DNA of 64,000 nucleotides, taken from positions 496,001-560,000 of the forward strand of contig JAHCBC010000001.1 in assembly GCA_019634595.1 (NCBI GenBank). Direction: 5' to 3'. The DNA is from Akkermansiaceae bacterium. GTDB lineage: Bacteria; Verrucomicrobiota; Verrucomicrobiia; Verrucomicrobiales; Akkermansiaceae. Positions 18,593-27,322 of the stretch are shown one piece after another (position 1 is the first letter of the stretch; each line of letters starts with the position of its first letter). A model generated the notes under the pieces. That model searched no databases. It was not told where the DNA came from and saw only the letters and a program-made list of their open reading frames with translations. A program made the position numbers and the translations under genes.

Positions 18593-19428
18593 GGCGCGGA
18601 GAGAATCCTGGAGAGTTCGATTTCGTTGATGGCCAACGGATGATCCTTGATGAGTTTCGCGATGAACGCGCTGCGGAGCTGGCGTGCCCGGTCCGCCCGC
18701 AGGCGGACGATGAGCTGGGGCTTGACCTGCTCCAGGGTCGCGGTGGCGGGTTCGCGTGTTTCCACCCGCTTCACGATGTGCCAGCCGTCGCCGAGTTTGA
18801 CCGGCGCGGAGATCCCGCCGTCCTTGAGCTGGGGAAGGAGATCGCGGATGCCCTGCTGGATCTGGTCTTCGTTCAACCAGCCGATCTCGCCGCCGTTGGC
18901 CGCGCTGGCTTTCTCCTCGCTGCGGGTACTGGCGATGATCTGGAAGTCGGCTCCCTTCGCGGACGCTTCCTTGTGGGCCGTGCGGATGGTGGCCTCTTCC
19001 TTGGTGTAGATCTGCGCGAGACGGTAGGCGCGCGGGAGGAGGAGCGATGGCTTCGCCGCTTCATAGGCTTCCTCGATTTCCTGCGCGGAGGGATACTCCG
19101 TGGGCGGGGTGGAGTTCGCCTGGAGAAACGCTTCGGAAAGCGCGGACTCCCGGGCGCGGACCAGCCGTGAGATCACGGCGGGATCCTTGTCGAAGGCCTT
19201 CTCCTCCGCCTGTTGGATGACCAACCGCTGGATAAGCAGCGCCCGCACATATTGGCTGATGGCGGCCGGGTCCTTCGCCAGCGGGGCATCGCCTGAGGAT
19301 TCCAGTCCGGCGATGGCTTCGCGTGCCTCGGCGGTGGTCAGCTCGATGGCTCCGATCTTCCCCAGAACGTCATCCGCCCGCAGGGGGAGGAGCACGGAGA
19401 ACACGGCGGCAAACAGATGAAGCTTCAT
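18589..19428 (-). CDS. Periplasmic PpiC/SurA-type peptidyl-prolyl isomerase
   Basis: A 279-residue secreted protein. Signal peptide MKLHLFAAVFSVLLPLRA; a SurA-like N-terminal helical chaperone region; then a parvulin domain (about 140-240) with PRAYRLAQIYTK, GGEIGWLNEDQI and LGDGWHIVKRVE, the usual landmarks of PpiC rotamases. I start it at ATG 19428, where the signal peptide begins; upstream codons in frame are not convincing. It overlaps the exoprotein start by 4 nt (ATGA) and follows the coiled-coil gene by 10 nt. In two-partner secretion a periplasmic isomerase/chaperone can keep the exoprotein unfolded until it reaches TpsB, and tight coupling to that gene supports this role (inference). 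Confidence 0.88.
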   Translation of the reverse strand: MKLHLFAAVFSVLLPLRADDVLGKIGAIELTTAEAREAIAGLESSGDAPLAKDPAAISQYVRALLIQRLVIQQAEEKAFDKDPAVISRLVRARESALSEAFLQANSTPPTEYPSAQEIEEAYEAAKPSLLLPRAYRLAQIYTKEEATIRTAHKEASAKGADFQIIASTRSEEKASAANGGEIGWLNEDQIQQGIRDLLPQLKDGGISAPVKLGDGWHIVKRVETREPATATLEQVKPQLIVRLRADRARQLRSAFIAKLIKDHPLAINEIELSRILSAP

Positions 19429-19438
19429 GGGAGAAATC

Positions 19439-20074
19439 TCAAGGTTTCGCACTGATGCGGTTATCCAGGACGCGGTCCTTGTATCCCTCAACCAGAGTCT
19501 CGACTTTCACCCGCGTGTTCCGTGTGAACGGTTCCCTTGCGAGAATGGCTTTGCCCAACGCGTGGTTCTCGTAGCGTTCGAGTATTTCCAGCGCGGTGTT
19601 GAAAAGAGCGAGGTTCTTCCGCTCACGGTCAGCCACCACCAATTTAAGCGAGGCCGCCTCCGCCGCAAGGCGGTTCTTTTCGGATTCGTTGGACTGTGCG
19701 GCGGCAACCGCCTGCTGGAGGGAGGCCTTCCACTTTGCGATGGCGTCCGTATATTCGGCCACGCGCTTTTCGCGCTCCGCCACCTTGTTGTTCAGGGTGG
19801 AGATGGTTTTCTCACTGGCGCGGCGGTCTTCCTCCGCCCGCTTCGCCTCCTCGGCGGCTTTGGCATTGGCATCGGAGAGGCGTTTCTCCAGATCCTTCGA
19901 CTTCGCTTCGGCGGCGTTGGTGATGGCCTGTGCATTCGCGAGATCCGCCTGGGCGGTTCTCAGTTGCACGGCGGTGGTGCGGAGCGCTTCGCGCAGTTTC
20001 GCATTCTCGGCGGCCGGGTCCTGGGCGGAAGCGAGGGTGGGGACGAGCAGGAGTGGGAGAAGGAATCGTTTCAT
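19439..20074 (-). CDS. Secreted coiled-coil protein
   Basis: A 211-residue protein with a cleavable signal peptide (MKRFLLPLLLVPTLASA). Residues ~25-165 are almost continuous heptad-type helix rich in Ala, Glu, Lys, Arg (AEENAKL, KRLSDANAKAAEEAKRAEEDRR), so a long parallel coiled coil in the periplasm is expected. The C-terminal ~45 residues (ALGKAILAREPFTRNTRVKVETLVEGYKDRV) look like a separate conserved tail. It lies 5 nt after the porin and 10 nt before the PPIase gene. It could be a spacer or tether between inner and outer membrane parts of the secretion/Ton complex; no specific family function is known to me. Confidence 0.75.
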   Translation of the reverse strand: MKRFLLPLLLVPTLASAQDPAAENAKLREALRTTAVQLRTAQADLANAQAITNAAEAKSKDLEKRLSDANAKAAEEAKRAEEDRRASEKTISTLNNKVAEREKRVAEYTDAIAKWKASLQQAVAAAQSNESEKNRLAAEAASLKLVVADRERKNLALFNTALEILERYENHALGKAILAREPFTRNTRVKVETLVEGYKDRVLDNRISAKP

Positions 20075-20079
20075 GAAAC

Positions 20080-21924
20080 TCAGAAGCGTGCGTTGATGTC
20101 GAACTGGAGGGTGTCCGTGGAGAGTGGCGGACCGTCGATCTCATCGGCGCTCATCCAGCGTGCTCCGATGCGGACGTTCGGGCTGAGGGCATAGGCACCG
20201 CCAAGGGTGAAGCCCTTGAGGTTGGTGCCGCCGCCGCCGAAGTCGGAATCGGTGAAGCCATCGAGGACGGCGTCGCTCTCCACGTAGCGGTAGCCGAGGG
20301 AGGCGACCCAATCGCCTTTCTTGTCCATCGCGGGTTTCCCGGCTTGGAGAGAGATGTTCCACGCGAGATCCCCGCCCTCGAAATCATCCGGTGAGTTGAG
20401 GAGCGTGCGTCCCGGACGTCCGCTGCTGAAGGCACGGTCGGCCACGTCGGACTCATCGAAACCGAGGTTCTTCGTGATTTCCCCGAGGAGGGAGAATTTC
20501 ACGTTCTCATAGCCGTCGTAATCGAGGCGGCTGGTCAGCGTCAGGTTGCGGAACTCGGAAGCGAGTCCGTAGTATTGCCACTGGTTGTCGTTGCCGAAGT
20601 TGTTCGCCGCGGTGGGCGGGATGTCGCGCAGCGGCATGCGGGTGTTTCCGCGCTGTCCGCCGATGATGCGGGTGTTGTCGGTGTCGCCTTCGTCAGAGGA
20701 GGAAAGCGGGACGAACGGGGTGGACAGCTTGCCGGTGACGTTCTTGAAGTCGTAGTAGGAGATCGCCGTCTTGAGCTTCCAGTCGTCGTTGATCTTCCAG
20801 TCGATGCCGACTTGGGCACCATAGAGCCAGCGGTCGTTGGAGTCGAACTTCTGCGGCTGGTTGGAGGAGAAGTTGAAGTCCGTGTTGTAGACCGGGAAGA
20901 TACCGCCGGAGAAGAAGGTGGAGAGCTTGCCGTCGATGAGGTTCACCCGGCCACGCGCGGCCAGACCGTCGAAGCCGAGGTCGTCATCCCACTGGATCTC
21001 CGAGGAGAAGAACGGGTTGTCGAAACGGCCGATGAGGAAGGTCAGTTCCTCGCCGTCGCCGTTGCGCGGGCCCATGTCCCAGGAGAGGAAGGCACGGTCC
21101 AGCCAGATGGCATATTTCGAGAAATTGCCCGATCCGGCACCGAGCGTCTGGTTCGGTGAAACGGGGGAGTTGTTCTCACCTGTGGCGAGGCGGATGCCCG
21201 CGTCGAATCCATCGCCGAGCATGATCTCGGCACCGGCGCGGAGGCGGATCCGGGCCCGGTCGCGGTCCTGGTCGACGTTGTAGAGCGGCGGGAAGTTCCG
21301 TGCCGAATTTCCGGCGTTGTATGGGGAGCCGGAGTTGATGGCGTTGTAGTTGGTGAAGGGCGCGCCGAGGATGGGGTCGATGGCGAGGTTCCGGTCACCG
21401 AAGCTGATCTCCTCATAGCGCCCGCGGAAGTCACCGAAGAGGCGGAACTTCTCCGTCCACTCCGGGATCTGACGGGTGCCCCAGTCCTCCTCACGGGCCT
21501 GTGCCATGAGTTCCTGCCGGATCTGGTCGCGCATCTGGTTCTTCACCGTCTCCGGGATATAGGCGACACGGGTCTCCTGACCCTGCGGTGCGCCGGTGAT
21601 GGGATCGAGCGGCTGGGGTGCCGCCGCCGCTGCCGCCGCCTGGGCGTTGGCTGCATCCTGCTCCGCCTGGGCGATGAGGACCTGGGCTTCTTCCGCGCTG
21701 AGGATGCCCTTCTGGACCAGCCGTGAGATCAGGTTGACCGTCACATTCGTGGAGGGCGTGGCCGCGGACTGGACGGGACCGGGAGCAGGTGCCTCGGGAA
21801 GTGGAATGGCATCGGCCGGGACATCAGGTGGGAGGATTTCCGCCGGCTCCTGTGCATGGAGGGTGGCGGCCGTTCCCACGAGGGATGCGACGATGGCGAG
21901 CGGATGACGGATGGGCATGGACAT
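20080..21924 (-). CDS. Putative outer-membrane porin
   Basis: A 614-residue protein with signal peptide (MSMPIRHPLAIVASLVGTAATLHA), a Pro/Ala-rich and then Gln/Ala-rich N-terminal helical region (IRQELMAQAREEDWG, possibly coiled coil, residues ~70-165), and a C-terminal beta-barrel of alternating strands (KFRLFGDFRGRYEEISFGDRN, ELTFLIGRFDNPFFSSEI, WVASLGYRYVESDAVLDGF) ending in DTLQFDINARF with terminal Phe, the usual outer-membrane insertion signal. It belongs to the 'putative porin' type found beside TonB-ExbBD-TPS modules. It sits 22 nt after the TonB gene. Substrate unknown; it could supply a solute pathway that goes with the secreted binding proteins of the same operon. Confidence 0.82.
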   Translation of the reverse strand: MSMPIRHPLAIVASLVGTAATLHAQEPAEILPPDVPADAIPLPEAPAPGPVQSAATPSTNVTVNLISRLVQKGILSAEEAQVLIAQAEQDAANAQAAAAAAAPQPLDPITGAPQGQETRVAYIPETVKNQMRDQIRQELMAQAREEDWGTRQIPEWTEKFRLFGDFRGRYEEISFGDRNLAIDPILGAPFTNYNAINSGSPYNAGNSARNFPPLYNVDQDRDRARIRLRAGAEIMLGDGFDAGIRLATGENNSPVSPNQTLGAGSGNFSKYAIWLDRAFLSWDMGPRNGDGEELTFLIGRFDNPFFSSEIQWDDDLGFDGLAARGRVNLIDGKLSTFFSGGIFPVYNTDFNFSSNQPQKFDSNDRWLYGAQVGIDWKINDDWKLKTAISYYDFKNVTGKLSTPFVPLSSSDEGDTDNTRIIGGQRGNTRMPLRDIPPTAANNFGNDNQWQYYGLASEFRNLTLTSRLDYDGYENVKFSLLGEITKNLGFDESDVADRAFSSGRPGRTLLNSPDDFEGGDLAWNISLQAGKPAMDKKGDWVASLGYRYVESDAVLDGFTDSDFGGGGTNLKGFTLGGAYALSPNVRIGARWMSADEIDGPPLSTDTLQFDINARF

Positions 21925-21946
21925 GGAATGGACGGTGGAAATCAGA

Positions 21947-22630
21947 TCAACGGCCGGTGATGCGGATCACGATGGGTGATGGCATGTCAGCGGGTTGCGG
22001 TTGGTAGATGAGGCCCGGGAGGATCTCGTTGGAGATGGCGGAATCGATGGACGGGGTGCGGGTGGAATCGAGCAGCTTCGCCCGCTGGATGCGGCCGGTG
22101 GAGTCCAGCCAGAGGGCGGTGCGGGTGCCGGAAAACTTCGCGTTGCGGGTGGCGGGGTGGCGCTTGAGGGCTTCCTCGATGGTCCGGGAAAGGCCGGCGT
22201 TGTAGCGGCCCCACTTGCTTCCGTTGCTGCCGATCATTTTCTGACCGCCGCTGCCGAAGTTACCGCGACCGCTGCCTTGCTTCAGGCCGAAGTCGTTGCC
22301 GGTTCCTCCGGAGAGATTGGTGGTGAGTTCAGCCGGTGGTTCCTCGGGAGATGGAGCCTCTTCGGGAGGGGCTTCCTCCACGACGGGTTCGGCCTCAACC
22401 ATCTTCTGCTCCTCCGGTGGCGGTGGCTCGCTCTGCGGTGGTGGCGGAGGAGGAAGCGGCGGTGGCGGAGGAGGCAGGGTGATGCTGACGATGGTGGATT
22501 TCGCAGGCTTCCTCGCTGGCTTGCCGGAACCCTCGATGAAAAACGAGCCGACACCACCTGCCAGCACGATGGCGAGCAGGATGCCGATGAAGAGGCGGTG
22601 GCGGCTGGGTTTCGGGGTGAGTCCGGACAT
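21947..22630 (-). CDS. tonB: TonB-family energy transducer
   Basis: A 227-residue protein with the classic TonB plan: short cytoplasmic N-terminus, one transmembrane helix (about 13-33, LFIGILLAIVLAGGVGSFFI), a long Pro/Glu linker (PPPPPLPPPPPPQSEPPPPEEQ, then EPVVEEAPPEEAPSPEEPPAE), and a C-terminal periplasmic domain (about 150-227) with RTALWLDSTGRIQRAKLLDST and LIYQPQPADMPSPIVIRI. It couples the proton-motive force captured by ExbB-ExbD to an outer-membrane protein. It lies 21 nt after exbD and 22 nt before the porin. TonB normally engages gated TonB-dependent receptors; none is present in this window, so its client is open. Confidence 0.9.
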   Translation of the reverse strand: MSGLTPKPSRHRLFIGILLAIVLAGGVGSFFIEGSGKPARKPAKSTIVSITLPPPPPPLPPPPPPQSEPPPPEEQKMVEAEPVVEEAPPEEAPSPEEPPAELTTNLSGGTGNDFGLKQGSGRGNFGSGGQKMIGSNGSKWGRYNAGLSRTIEEALKRHPATRNAKFSGTRTALWLDSTGRIQRAKLLDSTRTPSIDSAISNEILPGLIYQPQPADMPSPIVIRITGR

Positions 22631-22651
22631 GGCAAACGGAGGGTTCGGGGG

Positions 22652-23053
22652 TTACTTGGGGGCCTGAGTGGCCAGTCCGATCTTCTCGACGCCCACACGG
22701 CCGAGCACGTCGAGCACATCCATCACGCCCTGGTATTGCGATGCCCGGTCACCACGCACCACCACCGGGAAGTCCGGTGTGGAGGTCTTCAGCGCGGACA
22801 GCTTCGTCTCCAGCTCCGACAGTGTGACCGGGATGGTGTTGAGGAAAATCTTCCCCTCCGGATTGATGGTGATCGCCTGTGTCTTCGGCGCACTGATGTC
22901 CGCCGCTGCCTTTCCGCCCGCGCGCGGCAGGTCCACCTTCATGCCCTGCACTCCGGCGGTGGTCATGATGATGAAAATCAGCAGCAGCACGAGGTAGAGG
23001 TCCACCATCGGCGTGACGTTGATGTCGTCGTATTTTTCTTCAGCGGAGGCCAT
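22652..23053 (-). CDS. exbD: ExbD biopolymer transport protein
   Basis: A 133-residue protein: N-terminal transmembrane segment (VDLYLVLLLIFIIMTTAGV) with the conserved Asp of ExbD/TolR (NVTPMVDLYLVLLLIF), followed by a periplasmic domain (VDLPRAGGKA to GVEKIGLATQAPK). The Asp in that segment is the residue expected to take part in proton flow. Located between exbB (36 nt upstream) and tonB (21 nt downstream), forming a complete Ton motor. Confidence 0.92.
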   Translation of the reverse strand: MASAEEKYDDINVTPMVDLYLVLLLIFIIMTTAGVQGMKVDLPRAGGKAAADISAPKTQAITINPEGKIFLNTIPVTLSELETKLSALKTSTPDFPVVVRGDRASQYQGVMDVLDVLGRVGVEKIGLATQAPK

Positions 23054-23089
23054 GGAGGGTCACGGTGAGGGAGTTGTTCGGTCCGGCGT

Positions 23090-24925
23090 TCAAGGCTTGC
23101 TTTCCGGGGCCGCGCGTTCGGCCGGGGCGTAGGGGGAGACTTCCCCGGCGGGCGGGTAGTATTCCGCCATCTTGGCGATGAACTCATCGATGAAGACCTG
23201 GATCTCCGCGGTGGTGTTCTTGATCCGGGAGTTGAGGTAGGAGTAGATGAACAGCGCGGGGATTGCGACGACCAGACCGGCCACCGTCGCCAGCAGCGCG
23301 GAAGCGATGCCCGGTGCGATGGAGTTCACATCGACCTCACCGGACTTAGCGATGATGGCGAAGGTGATCATGACGCCGACCACGGTGCCGAGCAGCCCGA
23401 CATACGGGCCGCCGGCGATGGAGATGGTCAGATAGACCAGTCCGTTGGTCAGCTTGTGGGTGACGCGAACCAGCCCGGCGTCGAGGGCGGCGCGGATGGC
23501 CTGGATCGAGCGTCCGGAAAGTCCCTGGGTGCGGTTCTTGTCGCGGGCCAGGCGGTGGCGGATTTCCTCCGATCCGATGTGGTAGATCTCATAGAGCGGG
23601 GACTTCTCGACGAGTGCGAGCGTTGCGGGAGCGGTGCTGCCACCGAGGGTGCGGATGCTCGCCTCATCGGTGTGGTCGAGCGCGGTGAGGTCGGAGGAAA
23701 GGTTCTTCCACTGGCTGAGGAACTCCGCGGTGCCCTTCTGGATGGAGTTGAGGTAGGCGAACTTCCTGAAAGCGACGGTCCATCCGACGATGATCATGAT
23801 GACGCAGACGCCGATGGCGATCCATCCGTCGAACATCATGTTTTTGGCGATGTCACCGAAGAGCATGACGTGTTCCAGCGCGGCGCTGTGGCCACCGGTG
23901 GTTTCACCGCCCTCCAGCGCACCCGGCGCGAGCAACCGCTGCGCGGCATCCGTCGCTCCCTGGTTGACGAAGGCGAGGCGGAGCTGGTTTTCCGACAGGG
24001 CCTTGCGGTGGATCTGGAGTTCGTCCAGTTCACCGATGAAGGCATCGCCCGTGGCGGCGTGGCCGATGGCGAGCGGTTCTTCGCTGGCGGGAAGGGTGGC
24101 TTCCAGGGTGGCGGACGGCTGGCCGTCGAGATGCAGGACCAGCTTTCCGCCTGAGGAAACAAGCGCGAGGTGGTGCCAGGAACCGGCCGTCACGGGAGCG
24201 GTGCCGGAGGCCTTCTGGCCGGACAGGGAGATGGCGGGCGTGCCGTTCTCCAGCAGGACGGCAAGTGGTCCACGGGAGAGCAGCGCGGCGGATGGCTGGA
24301 GGGAGCCTGCCTTGAACCAGAACGATGCGGTGAGATCCTGTCCGCCGGTCCAGTCGAGCGAAGCGGAGCCTGCGATGGTCACCGGGGCGGGTGAGGGCAG
24401 GCGCAGGCCGCGGCCGATCAGCGAACCCTCGGCGAGGGTGGCCTGGACGGTCGCGTTGTTGCCGTTGGTGGTGGAGTCGGCGGGAGATGGCTCGGAGAAA
24501 TGGAGCACCAGGCTGCTGGATTCGTCATGGACTTTCGTCTTGTCGGGAGCGGCCTGCGCGGGGTCACCGCCATAGTAGAGATGGAAGGTGGATTTCTCCG
24601 AAGCGGGGAGATCCTGCACGCGCACCCAGACGAATGCCTCGTTGAGCAGGCCATCCCATTTCTCGATCTGGTGGGGCAGCACCGTCTTTCCGTCCGGGCT
24701 GACGAAGCGCAGGTCAGCGCCGTTTTCCGCCGCATTGGAGAACTGGAAGTTGCCATCGTGGAGGCGGACCAGGAGCGTTGCGGGGCCACCTTCGCCGGAG
24801 GCCACGGACGGATCGAAGGTGATGGGCTGGCGGTTGCTCCAGGCATCATTCCACCAAGGTGCGGAGTCCGCGCCGAGGACAGGAAGCGAGAGAAGCAGTG
24901 AGAGGATGAACGTGCGGTGGATCAT
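23090..24925 (-). CDS. exbB: ExbB proton-channel protein fused to secreted DUF2341 and LamG-like domains
   Basis: A 611-residue protein in which the ExbB channel is only the last ~260 residues. The order is: signal peptide (1-19); DUF2341-type domain (about 24-125, WWNDAWSNRQPITF to FHLYYGG); LamG/concanavalin-like jelly roll (about 145-320, ALDWTGGQDLTASFWFKAG, HLALVSSGGKLVLHLDGQP); a first ExbB transmembrane helix (about 355-380); and the MotA/TolQ/ExbB core with NGLVYLTISIAGGPYVGLLGTVVGVMITF and IASALLATVAGLVVAIPALFIYSYLNSR. The N-terminal domains would lie in the periplasm and could bind carbohydrate or cell wall. Fused ExbB proteins of this kind are known from FHA/Ton loci in other phyla. 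It is 21 nt after tpsB and 36 nt before exbD. Confidence 0.9.
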   Translation of the reverse strand: MIHRTFILSLLLSLPVLGADSAPWWNDAWSNRQPITFDPSVASGEGGPATLLVRLHDGNFQFSNAAENGADLRFVSPDGKTVLPHQIEKWDGLLNEAFVWVRVQDLPASEKSTFHLYYGGDPAQAAPDKTKVHDESSSLVLHFSEPSPADSTTNGNNATVQATLAEGSLIGRGLRLPSPAPVTIAGSASLDWTGGQDLTASFWFKAGSLQPSAALLSRGPLAVLLENGTPAISLSGQKASGTAPVTAGSWHHLALVSSGGKLVLHLDGQPSATLEATLPASEEPLAIGHAATGDAFIGELDELQIHRKALSENQLRLAFVNQGATDAAQRLLAPGALEGGETTGGHSAALEHVMLFGDIAKNMMFDGWIAIGVCVIMIIVGWTVAFRKFAYLNSIQKGTAEFLSQWKNLSSDLTALDHTDEASIRTLGGSTAPATLALVEKSPLYEIYHIGSEEIRHRLARDKNRTQGLSGRSIQAIRAALDAGLVRVTHKLTNGLVYLTISIAGGPYVGLLGTVVGVMITFAIIAKSGEVDVNSIAPGIASALLATVAGLVVAIPALFIYSYLNSRIKNTTAEIQVFIDEFIAKMAEYYPPAGEVSPYAPAERAAPESKP

Positions 24926-24946
24926 GGGGTATGCGAAAGGAAAAGG

Positions 24947-26545
24947 TCAGAAGTCCGCCCAGCCGCGGAAGGAGAGGAACGGGTCGAGTGCGTCCGTCCG
25001 GTCGCCGTCGAGGAACGGGATGGAAAGGTCGAGCGAGCCGTGGAGATGGCCCGCATACTTGAAGCGGGTGCCAATGCCACCACTGAGGAAGGTGGTGGTG
25101 GCGTCCTGGCCCGGGAGGGCTTCGTAGATGCCGAGAACCCCGCCTTCGAGGAAGGTGTGGAAGCGCCACTCGTTGTCGCGGCGGCCGTTCTCATCCTCCG
25201 CTCCGATCAGGGACGGGGTGCGGTATTCGAAGGTGGCGAAAATCCCGTTGTCTCCCAGCGATTCGGATTCCAGGTAGCCGCGGGCATTGCCCAGTCCGCC
25301 GCCGCTGAACTGCTCGCTGTTGATCAGCGGGCCGCTGGCGAGCTGGCCCTGGAGCTTTCCGTAAAGCTGTGAGCCGTCCGCTAGGTCGCGCGTGTGGGAA
25401 AGGTCACCGCGGAGGTGAAAGAAATTCCCCCGTGCCTTGAAACGTCTGTCGTCAAAGGTACTCTCGTCGCTGCCGTATCCCCTGAGGCCGAGGGTCCCGG
25501 TGAGGTTGAATTCGGTGAAATTCCTGCCGTCCACCCAGGTGGAGGCGTAGCTGGCGGAAAGCGGGAAATACTCGATGGGGGCCTGAAGCCATGCCCCTCC
25601 GGCCGCGTCGAGGTAGGTGGCCTGTTCGAGATTCTTCCAGTCCAGTCCGAAGGTCAGGTTGTGGAAGTGACCCGTTTCCGAAGGGAGATCCACGATCGCG
25701 CGCAGGCCGATGATTTCGCCCGCGCCGATGACGCTCGTCGCGCCGCCGAGGGTGGACACGTTGCTGTCCTGCTTCGTCCCCTGCAGCATCAGGCTGAGGC
25801 CGTCATTGATACGGGAAAGGTAGTAGCCGGAGAAAACCAGCGATTCGTCCGGATTCTCCGGCGCGACCTGGAAACTGGTGCCGATGGTGTGGCCGAGCTG
25901 GAAGAGATTGCCGTAGCTCAGGGAGCCGTTGAGGCGCAGGCGGGTGGTGTCCGCGCTGTAGCGGTTGTTCAGCTCGATGGAGCCGTGGAGCGGGAGCTTG
26001 TCCTCGACCTCCAGGTCGATGTCAACGGTGCCCGGCTCCGTTCCGGGACGCAGCTTCGGGATGACGCGGCGGTCCGCCAGACGGTTGAGCGCGACGATCT
26101 CCTTCTGCGCTTCGTCCAGGTTCGGCACGCCGCCCTCCGCCAGGGACGGGGCGGCCTGCTTGATGCGGCTGGGCAGGAACCACTTCGCTCCCTTCACCCG
26201 CAGACGACCGACGGTGCCCTCCACCACCTGCAGACGGATCACGCCGTAGCGGGGATCCTGCTGGGGGATCTGCACGGAGACGGTCTGGTAGCCCTTCGCA
26301 CGGAAGGCGGCCTCCAGCGCCAGGCGGGCTTTCTCGACGTCATCCGTGGTGCGGGCCGGACCCAGATAGGGATAGACGATCTCGCCGATCTCGGTGTCGC
26401 TGAGTTTGGTGGAGCCGGCGACGCGGTATTCCTTGATATAGAAAATGGGTGCCTCCTGCGCCTTGAGCGACGTGGACGACGAAGCGAGGATCGCCAGCAG
26501 CGGCGCGAGCCGGAGACGGCGGCGGATGTAAGGAGAGGGGATCAT
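24947..26545 (-). CDS. Two-partner secretion outer-membrane transporter (ShlB/FhaC-type TpsB)
   Basis: A 532-residue outer-membrane protein that exports and anchors or releases its TpsA partner. After a signal peptide (to about 30, SSSTSLKA) comes a POTRA domain (34-112: FYIKEYRVAGSTKLSDTEIGEIVYPYLGPARTTDDVEKARLALEAAFRAKGY), a second POTRA-like stretch (115-195), then a 16-strand-type barrel. Landmarks include LHGSIELNNRYSADTTRLRLNGSLSYGNLFQLGHTIG and the C-terminal LSIPFLDGDRTDALDPFLSFRGWADF with terminal Phe. The partner exoprotein is 6.4 kb downstream, at the end of the same operon. It overlaps the small upstream gene by 4 nt. Confidence 0.92.
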   Translation of the reverse strand: MIPSPYIRRRLRLAPLLAILASSSTSLKAQEAPIFYIKEYRVAGSTKLSDTEIGEIVYPYLGPARTTDDVEKARLALEAAFRAKGYQTVSVQIPQQDPRYGVIRLQVVEGTVGRLRVKGAKWFLPSRIKQAAPSLAEGGVPNLDEAQKEIVALNRLADRRVIPKLRPGTEPGTVDIDLEVEDKLPLHGSIELNNRYSADTTRLRLNGSLSYGNLFQLGHTIGTSFQVAPENPDESLVFSGYYLSRINDGLSLMLQGTKQDSNVSTLGGATSVIGAGEIIGLRAIVDLPSETGHFHNLTFGLDWKNLEQATYLDAAGGAWLQAPIEYFPLSASYASTWVDGRNFTEFNLTGTLGLRGYGSDESTFDDRRFKARGNFFHLRGDLSHTRDLADGSQLYGKLQGQLASGPLINSEQFSGGGLGNARGYLESESLGDNGIFATFEYRTPSLIGAEDENGRRDNEWRFHTFLEGGVLGIYEALPGQDATTTFLSGGIGTRFKYAGHLHGSLDLSIPFLDGDRTDALDPFLSFRGWADF

Positions 26546-27222
26546 CGGACTAGGCTGGCTTCCTGGAGAGCGGCTCTCTGGACGCGGTCAAAGGCTTCCC
26601 ATCCCCACTTCGTGCGGAACAGTTCCTCTTCGGGAGAGAAGCCCAACCGGGGATCGGAGGGATGGGCGGATGATGACCGGGAGGTCTCCGTGAGCTGGAT
26701 GTGGAGGATGGGACCGGCGGGGGATGGTTCGCTGGCGGTCACTTCGATCAGTTGCCCGTGGGCGATGAAATGGTTCCCTGCATCCGCCGGGTTCGCGGGG
26801 ACCGGGGCGACAGCAGCGGAAGGGAGGACGGCCGGAGAGGAGGAGGGGCCGGAGGAGTCGCGGAGGAAGGAAGCGCGTGAAGATGCGGCCCGCCGGATCT
26901 CCTGATGATCGGAGGAATCCTCCGCCGGAGGGTGGATCGGTGTTTTCCCGTGGGAAAGATCACGGCGACCGGAAAGCGAGTGGCGGGGGCTAGGAGCGGG
27001 AGTTTGTCCCGGAGTGCGCACGCCATGTGCGGATGCGGTCGGGGCATGGCCGGATGCCATGGATGACGCCGTCGGGGAGGAGCGCGGCCTTTCCTCTGCC
27101 GCAGCGGAAAGGGAAGGAAAGGATGCGGGCTGTGGCCGCAGGAAGAGATCCCATGCCAGCATGGCCGCTGGGATCAGCAACAGCGTGGCGGTCGCCACGG
27201 GAAGGGAAATCCTGAATGTCAT
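26542..27222 (-). CDS. Hypothetical Ser/Pro-rich secreted or anchored protein
   Basis: An unrecognised 226-residue protein. It starts with one hydrophobic segment (ISLPVATATLLLIPAAMLAWDLFL, residues 4-27) that can act as signal anchor or signal peptide, then a low-complexity Ser/Pro/Ala/His region of ~115 residues, then a more ordered C-terminus (GNHFIAHGQLIEVTASEPSPAGPILHIQLTE and LGFSPEEELFRTKWGWEAFDRVQRAAL). Its stop overlaps the start of the TpsB gene by 4 nt, so it is translated with the transporter and probably belongs to the secretion module. No function can be given. Confidence 0.7.
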   Translation of the reverse strand: MTFRISLPVATATLLLIPAAMLAWDLFLRPQPASFPSLSAAAEERPRSSPTASSMASGHAPTASAHGVRTPGQTPAPSPRHSLSGRRDLSHGKTPIHPPAEDSSDHQEIRRAASSRASFLRDSSGPSSSPAVLPSAAVAPVPANPADAGNHFIAHGQLIEVTASEPSPAGPILHIQLTETSRSSSAHPSDPRLGFSPEEELFRTKWGWEAFDRVQRAALQEASLVR

Positions 27223-27322
27223 GAGACGTATCGGGAAACGGATGGGAGAGGGTGATGGGCACCCCCGGAACCGGAGTTCCGGAGGTGCGGTGGGTCATGC
27301 GGCTTTCGCCGGTCAGGAAGGC

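Noticed and set aside
22282..22719. Arg/Pro-rich minus-strand frame across tonB and exbD
   Set aside because: It is a shifted reading of the tonB proline-rich linker and the exbD end; both true frames have family motifs.
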